64,000 nucleotides of DNA from Loripinus fragilis (GCA_964019695.1 OZ026530.1:31726690-31790689), one strand, 5' to 3'. Shown: positions 23,237 through 36,440, numbered from the stretch's first letter. Translations and numbers: made by a program. Notes: generated from the sequence alone by a model not told the origin.

Positions 23237-24808
23237 CAGAGTTGGGGTAATTAAAATTGTAATTGTAATTAATTGCAATTTAATTACATTTTCTAAAGTA
23301 ATTGCATGTAATTGTAATTAAGATATTTCTTTAATTACTGTAATTGAATGTAATTAATTACATGGCCAAAAATGGGAGTAATTAACAATTACTTTCAATT
23401 ACTTTTCAATTACATGTACTTTTCAGATCAGTTATGAAATTCAGTTACTAAAGATAATCATAGATACTCAAAAAACTGCGAAATGAATTGTTCTTGGCCT
23501 TTGTAAATGCATATATCATTTGCTGTACTAGTTGAATGCAACATGAAACAAATGAGATTTGGGACTAGTCATGCTAGTATCTATAGACATAAAAAATAGA
23601 ATATAGCAATTTTATCGCATACACAGACTGTATGTTGCTTCTACTATTCCTTTTTTAAGCAAATTATTTATGTTTTGTTTATCTGTTTATAAAATATGTG
23701 ACTTTGTGACAATCAACCTTTAATAGTTAAGTTACCAGAACAATACAAAAACAAAGAAGGTGTGAAAATCTCAACAATAGTGTTTATTCAGACAATAGTG
23801 TTGGTTAGTGAATTTTGTTAAATTTTCACACCTAGGATCAACACACTCATATGCTAAGGTGCATGACCAAATCTATCAACTACACTATTTAAAGCCCTTA
23901 AACTGCTCATTTGCCATTTTCAATAATAATAATAATAATAATAATAATAGTAATACTAATAATCATAGAATTAATAATCATTAAAAGTGATTCAGAAAAT
24001 TAAATTGAATTTTACTCATTCAGTGAACCTGGGGCCCATCATTGTTAATGAAAAACCAAAAATAAAATACATGTTCCAGTGGAGACCGGACTAGCAACCT
24101 CTTGCTTGTCAAGCCAGCATTTCAACAGGCTAGTAATGTTTTAGTTTGTCACTATCTGATATTCCTTTTTGTACTTTTTTGCCAACTTTCAGAACTCATA
24201 GGGCCACACAGATTTTTTATCAACACTTTGAAAACGGTTATTCTCTGGCAGTTAAGCTACTTTTACAACAAAATGTTCATGGTTTATCGTCCAGAGTTGT
24301 AAGACTTTTCTCAAACTAATGTGTATTCCTGAATTTTGTTCTGTGGTTAACAGCTTGTTTGAGAACTTTGGCAATTTATCCCCCCACCCCAAACAAAAAA
24401 TAATAATAGTTTCTGTATTTTCTCTTGTGTGATCATGTCATCAATCACAAAATACAACAGCTGATTTTGTACATTTCATTTCAGTTGCATAACTTGACAA
24501 TAATTTGATACAAGAGGAAATATATAATCAACCTAATAGACATATATTGAATTTTGAATATCAAGGTTCTCAGACTTTTTAGGAGATTTTAACTCATTTC
24601 AAATATCTCTGAAATTAAAATCTGGTGAAGCTCTCTAAGTGGCAGTGAAATGTAATTGTAATGTAATTAATTACATTTGGCAAAGTAATTGTATGTAATT
24701 AATTACTTTGCCCAAAGGCCATGTAATTGTAATTGTAATTTAATTGAACAATTTCCAATGTAATTGTATGTAATTAATTACTTTTCAAAGTAATTGACCC
24801 CAAGTCTG
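23237..24808. mobile_element. nonautonomous hAT-type DNA transposon
   Basis: A 1,572-bp element bounded by CAGAGTTGGGGTAATT on the left and, reversed, CAGACTTGGGGTCAATT on the right. It is flanked by a perfect 8-bp duplication ATTGTTTG at 23229-23236 and 24809-24816. Eight-bp duplications and CAG-type ends are standard for hAT elements. Both subterminal regions (23250-23420 and 24640-24790) are dense in GTAATTA and TGTAATTG motifs, plausible transposase-binding arrays. No frame over 66 codons exists inside, so it needs a transposase from elsewhere. An (AAT)n run lies at about 23923-23949. Confidence 0.92.
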
Positions 24809-24816
24809 ATTGTTTG

Positions 24817-26481
24817 AAATGTAGAATGTGGTTTTAGAAAATTTGAGTGTACAAAACTTCCCTGTGAGGTATTTTGGTAGTCAAATGCCTAGTGGCAGTA
24901 ATGCATTAAATAGTTATTCATTTAAAGTAACATAAATAACTGTAACATCATAGTGGTGTATTGTTTAAATGCATACCGGTTGTTCCATTCCTTTAAAATC
25001 ATTTAAGGCAACAATATGTGGATAAATAATAATTAGGTATAACTTGGTATTTGCAAAATAGGATTTTAAACTATAATATGGTAACGAAGTTAACATGCCT
25101 GTCTAAATATAGGCCAGACAGCTAACGTATGTCGTTTCGCATCTTACATAATGTAGTTTCGGAAAATTATAGTGATCAATATTTTCCCTGCTGTGTAAAG
25201 AGGAGGGTCTAGCTATTTGAGCTTTCATTATCGCAGAATTTTAATTTTGGTACTGACGTCACTTTTTGGGGACGGATGCTGGCATCCGGACTCAATTTTA
25301 ACACTTACAGTTTTATAGTCACGTCGATTTTTCACCCTTGCCAGGCCATACATTAAATATATGCTACACTCCTTGCAAATTTTCAGACATATAAGTTGCA
25401 TGGTTTCAATATTAACAATTTAATTAGATGCATGATAAAGATTCGTTAAGATCCTGACTAGTTTGTTCCTGAGAAGCCAACTCATCTGGATCTACAATGT
25501 TTTCTAGAACGGGGTATATCCGGATTCCACAGGATAAAGGCTTAATGCAAACCGAACAACTTTCTGGAAAAAATTACGCTTAAAAAGTAATTCTTTTTTT
25601 CGTTTTTTTTTTATTGTTTGTTATGCTTTGCAGTTTAGAAACTTCAGTTTGGGTATCGAAGCAATGACTTATTGCCAATTGCTAATTCAAATACAAATTT
25701 ATTTAAAAAATAATACCTTGCGCAGTATATATAATAATGATAGGCATATCGTAAAAGACATAGTGGTCTGCTTTCATTGACAACAAACAAACAAGTTGGC
25801 GTGTTTTTTTACGCGGCTATGTATGTAAATAATATAACATTCATGTAAATCAAGAATTATCTCAGCTGACCCCTAAAAGTCGCTTAAATATTGGGGATTA
25901 AATAATCTTACTTGTATGATTTCATTCAAAGTTTTACTTTATGCCTATCCCGCCAAAACGGTCATGTGATTTACACACTACCTGTATATGTAAATTATTT
26001 ATACACAGCCAATCGCAACGCGATTTAGTACGTTCTATTTATATATATACAATCGGCCAGGCATTGATCAATTTTATGTTTTCGACAACGCTTAGAAAGT
26101 TAAAAATGTAAGAACAAATCTAAGTTTTCCCTTTTAATTCAACAAAGGAAACGATGATTAATTGTAAAAGAATAAATAACAGCTCAGACCCAGTAATATA
26201 ACAGGCAGATAAACCGTTCTCGTTCATTGTTTCCTATCGATGACGGATGTAGGTCACCACTGTTCCCCCATGATTAATAAGTATTGGCTTTTACTAAAGG
26301 AAGTGTGTATCAGTAAGCTAGGAGTACAGTAGCATAATCATTATTCGGGTTGCTATATTGACATCAAGGGACGTTTACAAACAGTTTGCAATGTTCCATT
26401 GATGCCAGAAAATATATAATTGCATTGATTAGGTAGGCTACTGCGTTTGTGTTACATGTTGTGCAATTTTCGACACAAAAT
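24817..26481. other. no supported gene
   Basis: No recognisable coding region or repeat; composition is AT-rich, with one CG-containing block near 25250-25330. Confidence 0.5.
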
Positions 26482-26715
26482 GGGCCTCAACGCGACAAAA
26501 ACCTGTCTTTGGGGCTTCTGAAAAAGTGAGTCTAAAAGCAGTCTCCTCATCTACAGAGGCTAGCTAGAAAATTGAAATTTCACTTGTAGCAATTCTAGAA
26601 ATGATACTTCCCAAAAAGCAAATGAAAAAGGCGCTGATCAGTCTACGCTAATGCGCAGGCTAGTCTGCGCATTTGTCTTTCGCACCCCAAGACAGGCTTT
26701 CACGTTCCGAGGCCC
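26482..26715. mobile_element. CTCGACGCGAG MITE, copy 2 (reverse orientation)
   Basis: Ends are GGGCCTCAACGCGACAAAAA and, reversed, GGGCCTCGGAACGTGAAAGC. The interior is the inverse of copy 1: 'CTAGAAAATTGAAATTTCAC' precedes 'GGCGCTGATCAG' and 'GCGCAGGCTAGTCTGCGCA'. It is flanked by AAAT on both sides, a probable 4-bp target duplication. Confidence 0.8.
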
Positions 26716-27448
26716 AAATATTTTTTTAATCTCAATGTCAGTTTATAGGGTGTCGTGTGTGCGAAAAACATAAGCATAGAGCATTATGTTTCATACGACG
26801 AAAACAATAAATTGAAATTATCCTATTGTCTTTGATCCCTATTACCTGCTACCTGCCGCAAACAGATCAAAAAGGTCTTTTAACTATCGGTCTTTATGAT
26901 AGATAAATCAAACCAAAAGTAATTACTGGTCATTACTCTTTCATTCTACAATTTGACTCAGTTTCACAAAAGTTTCAGTTTATATTGTCAGAATGGTTCA
27001 TATTTGTCACATTGGACCGTACATTTGAACACTTAAGTGCATTTGAAAATGCCATTGAGCGCTACCAAAACTATGCCCGGTTGGCCAACCAAATGCCATA
27101 ATGGAGTTTTGGTGACGGGCCGATGGTGGCTCACTTTTATATGTTTTCTGAGAATGTAGATTACGTACTGTTGTATAGAGATCATAGAACAGTTGCCAAA
27201 GCTCCTACGCATAATAAAAAGAAAGCTGGACAAACTGTTAACGTACTACGACATCTCTTTCAGCTGTACACATGACAGCAAATAGGCACCGTGTTTAGAG
27301 AACCTGATCTACCTACTCAAGAGGTGCAACTCTTGACTTTAGATCAGTCTGCACATCGCCATAATAACATCCAGACCACCAGATACTTTCAGGGGTGTTT
27401 AATAATAATAATAAAAACCTTTTTTCTAAATCCAGAAATACATAGTAG

Positions 27449-27499
27449 GTATTCAAAAAGAATCACCTCAATGCCATTGAGACGGTTCTTTTGAGCACC
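27449..27499. repeat. hairpin repeat, isolated copy
   Basis: 'GGTATTCAAAAAGAATCACC' pairs with 'GACGGTTCTTTTGAGCACC' around a short centre. It is a diverged copy of the hairpin found at 51026, 54113 and 55821. Confidence 0.6.
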
Positions 27500-28064
27500 A
27501 ACCCTCAACCCTAGCTGCTGCACTTGAATTACATATTGCACCATCCTCATGTATCAGTCCATTAAAAAGATATCTACTGCTCTATCATAAACTCGGTAAA
27601 ACCATTAATGAGCCACTTAAACCGCCCCAGTATAACATGATATTTCATGCTATAGTTTTTCTTGTTAGTATGGTTTTTAGCAGCGGCTACTGTTTTTTGT
27701 TGTTGATTTTTTGTTCAATTTTAAATAGTCTGATTTTTTCTTGCTCGCTCCGCTCGCAAACGTCCATATAGAGATCTAAATTCAAAGATGCCAGATCGGC
27801 GGCGCCCTGCTAAAATCCTGTCATTTTATTGTAGCCTACCATAACTTTCGGTTCCTTTTTCTGAATGACGTCCACTGGAGTCATCTGAGCACTATGTGTT
27901 CATGCTCACAACAATTGCCAATTTTATCATACGGTCAAGCATTGTGGCACCGGATCAGAGCAGCCTGAAGCCTGCACACACGATGAAACTTTTGTCTGCA
28001 ACTTATGTATGCAACTTTTGTGTGTACAATACACTACTCTACAGACGATGCAACTTCACATTAA

Positions 28065-29660
28065 AAGGGCAGTAAGGTGTATGCATGCTTTCTGGATGTT
28101 AAGAAAGCCTTCGATCAAGTATGGCACGATGGGCTATTCTATAAATTACATAACTGTGGAGTAAACACATCTGTTTTAAGTGTTATAATAAATTTGTATA
28201 CCGATATGGAAAGTTGCGTTAAAACTCAATATCACAAATCTGAATGGTTCCCAGTTCGGCAGGGTACCAGACAAGGAGGAGTTCTCTCCCCATTTTTATA
28301 TCTAGTATATGATAATGATCTTATCTGGGAGCTAGAAGAATCCAAAATGGGTATGTACGTGCACGGAATTTACTGTGGTAGCCCAGCCGTGGCAGATGAT
28401 AAATTAGTCCTTTCCCTTTCGAAACAAGGAATGGATCGGATGATCAAAATATGTTATAACCACTCTGGTATATGGAGATATGAACTTCAACCGCCAAAAT
28501 GTGTCGTTATAGTGTTCAATGAATCACCTTTAGACTATAGAATTACGACTAGAACTTGGGCTCTGGGGGATGCGTATATTGAAGAAAATATATTATATAA
28601 GCATCTAGGGGTAGTTTTGAATAAATACGGTACGGTAGATGACAATGTTAAAGAGGCTGCGTCAAAACTTAAAGGGACTTTCTTGAGTTTAATCAACTCC
28701 GGTGTACACGAGGGTGGGCTTAATCCAATCACGTCTAAAAGTATTTATAAAGCAGTTGTATTGCCTAAAGCATTATATGGATGCGAACTTTGGTATTCTC
28801 TTCAATCAAAACACATAGACTTGCTTGAGAAGGCACATAAATTCTGTGTTAAATTTATGCAGTCTCTCCCAAGACGAACAAGTACAGATCTTGCATTTTC
28901 TCTTTTGAACATCAAAAGTATACTGTATGATATAGAATACCGTAAACTTATCTTCTTCGGACAACTATGCAACTTGCCTCCCCAATACCGTGTTAAAGAG
29001 ATGTTCATACACAGACTGTTAGAGTTTAAGAGCCAACCCAGTTCAGTGAAAGGGTATTTTTCAGATATATATCGACTACTTGGAAAATACTCGTTATTAG
29101 ATGCCTTCAACGGTTTCGAAAATGATGGCATCTTTATGTCAAAATTTTCTTGGAGGCGTCTGGTACGGGCAAACATGGAAACAGTCTATGAAGCAGATAG
29201 GTGCCTGAAAAGTGTCAATTCAGAAAATGCAAAATCTGTAATGAGAATAACAGAGCCAAACAGGGAATATTTGCTCTGGGAAATTAGCAGAGAAATTCCA
29301 AAATATCTTCCATTTATACAAAGAGCTGTACGTTTGCTTGGAACAATGTTCTCAGGTGAATGGATTCGAAAGTGTTATCTCTGCGGTGAAAATATTTTAG
29401 CCTCAACTGAACATGTACTATTATTTTGTAAACAAACAGAGAACTTTCGTGATTCTTTATGGTGCAGATTGATATACAGATTCGGTATGACATTTTTTCA
29501 TGCATTTATATCTGAGCCACCCAGGACCCAATTAGAAAAGCTGTACTCTGGCTGTTCTAATATACTTAAGAGTAAAACGGATGTGACTGATTGTGTCAAA
29601 CTTTTTGTGACTGGTCTGGCTAAAATACAGTCACACTCAGACATTGGAATTGTCTTCTGA
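28065..29660 (+). CDS. 5'-truncated LINE reverse transcriptase, open frame
   Basis: The frame is open from 28065, after the stop at 28062, to 29660. It has no natural start: it begins inside RT motif A. Order: 'ACFLDVKKAFDQVWHDGL' (motif A, catalytic Asp), 'RQGTRQGGVLSPFLYLVY' (motif B), 'SPAVADDKLVLS' (motif C; Ala-Asp-Asp preceded by Val where most LINEs have Tyr or Phe before Ala), 'PPKCVVIVF' (motif D), 'YKHLGVVLN' (motif E), then 'LPKALYGCELW' and, near the C-terminus, a zinc-knuckle-like C-x2-C-x9-H-x4-C in 'CYLCGENILASTEHVLLFC'. The fingers and endonuclease are missing, so the copy cannot retrotranspose by itself. More than 520 codons without a stop suggest a fairly recent, dead-on-arrival insertion. 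About 110 bp of probable 3' UTR follows. Confidence 0.85.
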   Translation, partial: KGSKVYACFLDVKKAFDQVWHDGLFYKLHNCGVNTSVLSVIINLYTDMESCVKTQYHKSEWFPVRQGTRQGGVLSPFLYLVYDNDLIWELEESKMGMYVHGIYCGSPAVADDKLVLSLSKQGMDRMIKICYNHSGIWRYELQPPKCVVIVFNESPLDYRITTRTWALGDAYIEENILYKHLGVVLNKYGTVDDNVKEAASKLKGTFLSLINSGVHEGGLNPITSKSIYKAVVLPKALYGCELWYSLQSKHIDLLEKAHKFCVKFMQSLPRRTSTDLAFSLLNIKSILYDIEYRKLIFFGQLCNLPPQYRVKEMFIHRLLEFKSQPSSVKGYFSDIYRLLGKYSLLDAFNGFENDGIFMSKFSWRRLVRANMETVYEADRCLKSVNSENAKSVMRITEPNREYLLWEISREIPKYLPFIQRAVRLLGTMFSGEWIRKCYLCGENILASTEHVLLFCKQTENFRDSLWCRLIYRFGMTFFHAFISEPPRTQLEKLYSGCSNILKSKTDVTDCVKLFVTGLAKIQSHSDIGIVF

Positions 29661-29789
29661 TACCCATGGCTCTAAGCCAATTAACAAGAGTATAACATAA
29701 CTCGATGAGTCTTTTCAAGACCTGATCCTTGTGCACTGGGAATGGCTAACCCTCTGTGGAGCGATAGCCACTCTGAGTGTATTAGGGTT

Positions 29790-30017
29790 GAGACCTCAAC
29801 GCGATAAAGACTGACTTTCTTGCATGGAAATGGCAAATGCAAAGATCAGCCTGCGCATAAGCGCAGTCTGGTCTTCGCCTCTGTTGTTCGTTGATTGGGA
29901 AAATTGATCGCAAAACTTGTCTCCTGCCAAAATTGGCTTGTCTGTCTCTGTGGTTAGGTGAGCTACTTAGGGTCTCGCTGGCCGGAGGCCCGAAGACAGG
30001 TTTTCTCGTGGCGAGGT
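29790..30017. mobile_element. CTCGACGCGAG MITE, copy 3
   Basis: The left end 'GACCTCAACGCGATAAAGAC' and right end 'GACAGGTTTTCTCGTGGCGA' pair as diverged terminal repeats. The interior has 'GATCAGCCTGCGCATAAGCG' and 'GTCTTCGCCTCTGTTGTTCG'. A clear target duplication is not visible. Confidence 0.65.
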
Positions 30018-30339
30018 CGTGTCGACAATTGACTCATGGGAACTATTTCGACGACGTGTGATCCCTAAACAGCTGAGGATTCTTGCATGTCGTTTCGGTA
30101 AGAGTCCACAGCTAAGGGGACTGCACACTCACTTGTAATAAATGGTTATGTTACAACAGCGGGGTCTAAGCTCTGGCCAAAAAATGGCGGAGTCCTATAG
30201 CAAGAAATCAGTACTGGTTCAAACCAGGAACATCTCTCCCGGCATGTTTTAAATACAGTGTCGACTGCGACGTAAAGAATCAATTCAAACAAACAAACAA
30301 TGGTACGATATAGAAATTCGACATTGTTCATGCATATGT

Positions 30340-31660
<1,321 letters not shown>

Positions 31661-31769
31661 ATATAATAAAGTTCAGGAATATCATTACAGATATTCAAAA
31701 GTGTCAATCTCTTACTTTTGAAAATGAAATTTATTCACGGTATCAAGTAGAATACTCCTGTTTGATAAT

Positions 31770-31910
31770 ACATCATTGGACGCACTATTAGTGCTGTATA
31801 TATGTATATATGAATTATGTTTTTTGTATTGCTTAATATGTATTTGTCAAAACATTGTATGCTCTTCACTTGTGGAGGAAATAAAGAATATTATTATTAT
31901 TATTATTACT
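31770..31910 (+). mobile_element. LINE 3' end with (TTA)n tail
   Basis: 'CTCTTCACTTGTGGAGGAAA' leads into 'AATAAAGAATATTATTATTA', that is, a polyadenylation-type signal followed by a short trinucleotide tail. This layout is typical of non-LTR retrotransposon 3' ends. No coding part remains, so the family is unknown. Confidence 0.45.
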
Positions 31911-33052
31911 TGCAACGCAACATTTAAATGGACCGCGAATAATACGAAGTTTAGATTCAACGAAGAAATGTATATAGGGCTCACCATATTGTACCTAGCT
32001 AAAAGACCTCTTTCTTAATTGTGTATGCACATTTGTAGAAATTACAGGTAAACTGACCTTCAGAAATAGCCGAGCTGTGATTGGCTAATTGTCTGGAAAA
32101 ATATGAGGCAAGTCTCAGAAAATATAGCAATTTCCTATTCGATGAAACTGTTTCATGAAACTCCAAAAATCTCTTGAAACATGTTTCTCGGACGTACACA
32201 CGATGAAACTTTTGTCTGCAAATAATTATGTACTTCGCATTTTCACAAAACTGTTGTTTTTTTTCCAATCGCGCATGATATAGTCTACAAGTTCGTTTAG
32301 AAAACCACTTGAAAGTTGAAGAAATAACATCGAAGTTCATTTTACCCATTCATTTCAAAATTTTATGACTTTGCCTGTTGAAAAAATGAAGCTTTCTGAT
32401 AAAGAATTAAACTGCATGAAAATGTGCCAGAAGGCACTAAAGTGCGTGGATTTTTCAATAAATCCTGGGGAAGCATGCCCCAGACCCGCGCTTGGCACCT
32501 ACAGAACTCGCCGCATTCATGCATTCTGTGAATCAAAACACTCACATTAACTCTCAAACTCGTTGCTACGACCCTGAGTATAGGTTGGAATTATTTTCGG
32601 TGTGTGAAAGTGTGCCAAGTTCATAACGACCCCCCACGCCCTAGCATGGCTTCGCGTCTTCTGCGCTCGCATGAAAATATTTCATGTTTTAAATATTGCC
32701 CCCCCAACATGGAATCCTGGATGCGCCCCTGCGGTTCTATCGCTACAGTGTCAAACATTTGGGATCCAGATCAGGCTCGATGTTTTGTTTGGTAGAATCT
32801 GGGTCCAACCTGTTAGCAAAGATTATTATTTTGCGGGCTTCACCACTGGTATCATACCGAATTCTTGGCCGCGGATATTTTTCGACTAGTCTTTTCGCGG
32901 AGAATAAATATACTGAAATTGAAGGTAGGGGCTCTCATTTGAAATAGTTAAAACTTATTTACGAACACTTGTCAGGCGCGATTAAAGGCATATACATATT
33001 CTTGAATAGTCACTCTAACATCACATCATGGCTAAGGCATTACAGTACTTAA
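31911..33052. other. unassigned, one shared repeat word
   Basis: Frames of up to 116 codons (31999-32349, minus) match nothing I know. At 32196-32220 'ACACACGATGAAACTTTTGT' recurs at about 27975-27997 near the truncated LINE, suggesting a small dispersed repeat. A C-rich block near 32696 resembles the edge of a GGATCC-type MITE, but no terminal repeats were found. Confidence 0.4.
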
Positions 33053-33291
33053 CCCTTAAAGCGCCAAGAAAAAATGCATCTGAAAATGTCGTCTGCTGAA
33101 GTCGTCTGCTTCATATAATTGCCTAACATTACTGACGAATCAAGTATAGAAGCAAACAGCGTTGACCCAGAACAGACTGCTCTAATAGGAGCAGTCTGGT
33201 CTGGGTCCACACTTTCTGCCATATATGCTTCTTAAACATTTCGGCAGACGAGATAAGCAGACGACTTTTGTTGCGATTGGCGCTTTAAGGG
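33053..33291. mobile_element. piggyBac-like MITE, copy 1
   Basis: A 239-bp element with terminal inverted repeats CCCTTAAAGCGCCAA and TTGGCGCTTTAAGGG, flanked on both sides by TTAA (33049-33052 and 33292-33295). The TTAA target and CCC start are the signature of piggyBac-superfamily elements. The interior carries a second inverted repeat around 'AGACTGCTCTAATAGGAGCA' and 'GTTGACCCAGA' against 'TCTGGGTCCAC', so the whole element can fold back. No ORF. Confidence 0.9.
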
Positions 33292-33984
33292 TTAAATATG
33301 CGAGAAAAAAATGCAAATAGATCATGAACGAGTCCTTGAAATCGGGACACTTTGGGATTGATTGACAATTACACATTTTTACAGCAATAGCTTCTATATT
33401 TTTGCGTTTTTGGTGAAACGACATTTACTTGTTTTTACCTGTATGTTAATGATTTGGCTTAAATAAGCGTCGATTGTTTATGAGAACGGGATTTCTGCCC
33501 CTACCCCTTCAACGGTTGCAAGTCTAAACCATGGAGGTGCGTGGAAAAATACTATAGCGTCCGCTGGGTTTTGTTATCTGGCTGCGGGGCAGGGCTTTTT
33601 AGAACCGTTTTCCACATGTTAATTAAAGTGGCAAGACTAATTATGGGCTCAAAGGCACTTACATTTTGAAAGCCTGTAGTTTCTACCAGCAGGGACAGCT
33701 GATACTGGTTCTATTGCGAGTTTGATGCAAATCTGAACCACGGGTTGAGAGCATGCTCCTAATCTTACCGCGGATGTGACCATTGTTGGCGTTGTTCATG
33801 GCCGCGGGGTTCTGCAATATGCTTTCTTGTCCACGGAAATCCTAAAAATCAAAACGTCAGAATCATCTATGACAAAAGATAGGTAGCTGGTGTGCTAAAA
33901 CGACTGGATCAAAACCCTGTTAGATCAGAATGTAGCCATTGGGTTTTCGCTTTTTTTTATTTTTCTGTATGCTGATTTAGCACA

Positions 33985-34800
33985 ATTATCTAGTTTCTAC
34001 GGTAGTAGGATCGCCTGACCAAAGTGCTGACGGTTGTGAGCAGCAAAATCTAGCTGTTTGTCTGTCTGTCTGTTAATCCGTCCGTCCGTCTGTCAGTCTG
34101 CATTGGTTCTTCCTTCTTTTACTTATATGCTCGTTTAGCCTGCTTACATGTGTCTAGTAGCTCAGGTGGTTGGAGCGACTGTCCAATGTTCTGAAGGCTG
34201 TGAGCAGCATAATCTAGCCATTTCTCTGTCTGTCCACTTTCCAATGGCTGTCTGTCTCGCTTTTTCTGTCTGTTTCGTTCTTTGCTCTTTTGACTTTTTT
34301 GTATGCCTGTTTTGCTAGATTATCTAGTATCTCAGGTGGTTAGTGTGCCTGACCATATTTTGGATACTTTCAAGTTTTCTAAATACCTAGGCTTGGCATT
34401 GGACCCAGCATCTACTCTTTACCCCCAAAATATAAGGAATATAAGGCATACCCAAAACATATTCGAACTTTAGCGATCCCAAAACATTTTTCAAATCTGA
34501 ACATTGACCTTAAAAGCCCCAAATTGATAGAAATGACCCCACAAAACGTAAAAAAAAATAAATCATAATTTCATCATATCTCCAAACATATCTTTTTTTC
34601 TGATCTCCTACCCCCCCCCCCCCCCCCCCAACAAAAAATGTAATTCAAAATTTTGAATCTCCAAAAATGGACAGAACCTACTTATATATGATAATATCAG
34701 TGTGCCACACCCCCACCCCTCCCGCCAAATAGCTGACCAGTGTTTTAGAGCAGTATGCAGCAAAATTAGCTGTCTGTCTGCTTGCTTTCTAAGTCAGTCA
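33985..34800. repeat. (TCTG)n-linked repeat units and C-tracts
   Basis: Three or four diverged units combine 'TGAGCAGCAAAATCTAGCTG' with TCTG/TCCG runs (34055-34100, 34220-34280, 34780). One unit has 'GTAGCTCAGGTGGTTGGAGC', which resembles a tRNA A box, so a SINE origin is possible. A C-run lies at about 34611-34629, and a diverged copy of the following AC-rich block, with another C-run, is at 34980-35140. Confidence 0.5.
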
Positions 34801-35484
34801 ATCAATCAGTCAGTCAGCCAGCCTGCCCAATCAACCGCTTCAATTTCTTAGTGTAGACAGAGCCTCTTTGTAAAAGTGTATTCTTGTCACAGAAGAATAT
34901 TTGCGTGTCCCAGGGGGCTTGGGAGGGGTGGGTAACTCTTTTTTTTCTTCATACGAAGGGTCTGGCCCAGCTTCTACCATTCACTCCCAAGAAATATCAG
35001 GAATTTCAAGGACCTCAAAAATATTTGAAATTTAAGCAACCCCCAAAAAGTCCTTGACGTAAAGAAAAGACACTTAAATGCATAGAAACTACACCTAAAT
35101 ATAGTCCAATTTCGTGGTGAACCCCCCCCCCCCCCCTCCAAAAAAAAATATATCCATATATCTTCATATCCCCAAAATATTCATTTCTCTGAGGCTAGAG
35201 GTCAAAATCTAGGACATCTTATTTCCTTTTTAGAATCATTTGGGTTTGAAGAACAGTGGCGAGTTCAACAATGTGAGCGTTTGTGGGCACACTTTAATGA
35301 TGGCACCTACGAGGGATGTTCTAAATGAATTGCTTATTGTCCTATATCTCAATATCCACGTGGGACACGATAAAAACCAATATATACCTATATAGGTTTA
35401 TTTAAGGTCTACACAACGGTGTATAAATGTACACGTTAGACTTAATGTAAGACACAAAATTTGCCATATTAATACACGCAGTCA

Positions 35485-36440
35485 TTGACCACTGTAATAA
35501 AAATAGTTGGTACATGTAGAAGAGTCAACCAGAAAGATGAAATAAGGGGTTACATCAAAGCTCGCTCAAAACTTGTCTGTTCTTTGGAGCAGCTGATGAT
35601 TGAACTTTCTACTACTTACGGACCTTCTTGTGTGTCTTATGACACAGCTAGGCGCTGGAAAAATAAAATTTAATCTGGCTTAGAGGCCATCAAAAATGCA
35701 CCAAAATCAGGAAGGCGAAAATTCGCAGCTTGTAAAGAAATCGTTTCAAAAATGAAGGAAATCATTGAAGAAGATGCCAGATTTACAGTTTGTGATATTG
35801 CATGAAAAGTAGGCATGTCACTATCAACGGTTCACTTTATTTTGAAGAAACATTTAAAAGTCCGAAATATTTTTTGCTAGATGGGTGCCACATCTGTTGA
35901 CTGATGAGCAAAACAGACAACGGGTTTTAGTGGCCAAAAAGCTGCTTAAAATGTTTCAAACTTATGACAAAAAGCAGTTTGCCAATGTCGTCCCAGGTGA
36001 TGAAAATCAGGTCTATTAATTTGAGCTGGTCAGAAAGGTTAGCAATAAAATCTTGGCCACTAAACATAGCAGACGCCCAATAATTGTCAAACGGTCTTTA
36101 AGTGAAAGGAAGGTTTGGTATGCAATTTTCTTCTCTGGTGAAGGAGTCGCGATAAAAGTGCTTGTGGAAAAGGGCAAAAACATCACTGGATAGGACTACA
36201 AAGACATATAGTACTGGAGAAGCCTAAAATATATCAGAAACGACGCCCTTTCACTGGTTTTAAACATATCTGTCTTCTACATGGCAATGGCCCTGCTCAT
36301 GCCTCTGAAATAGTTACAGTGTTTTTGAAGAAAGAAAAAGTAACTATTTTGCCTCACCTCCTGCATTCCCTAGATCTTGCCCCATGTGATTTCTTTATGT
36401 TTCCGAAATTGAAATAATTCCTTGCTGGGTGGAAATACCA
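35485..36440 (+). pseudogene. mariner-type transposase (dead)
   Basis: An intact frame at 35485-35673 contains 'DEIRGYIKARSKLVCSLEQL' and 'YGPSCVSYDTARRWKNKI', the N-terminal helix-turn-helix of mariner transposases. Homology then continues through stops and frameshifts: 'KNAPKSGRRKF', 'LSTVHFILKKHLKV', 'WVPHLLTDEQNRQRV', 'NVVPGDENQVY' (first catalytic Asp kept; the usual Glu-Thr-Trp is altered), 'LHGNGPAH' (second catalytic Asp replaced by Gly) and 'LDLAPCDFFMFPKLK' (third Asp kept). At least four in-frame stops occur. I did not identify the terminal inverted repeats. The loss of the catalytic triad and the stops make it inactive. Confidence 0.88.

Noticed and set aside
24062..24125. tRNA-like segment inside the hAT element
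   Set aside because: The B-box match is weak (GGTTGCTAGTCC reversed) and no A box at proper spacing was found.
28802..29176. 124-codon minus-strand frame opposite the LINE RT
   Set aside because: It is an antisense shadow of the RT coding frame, as are the frames at 28535-28732 and 29314-29505.
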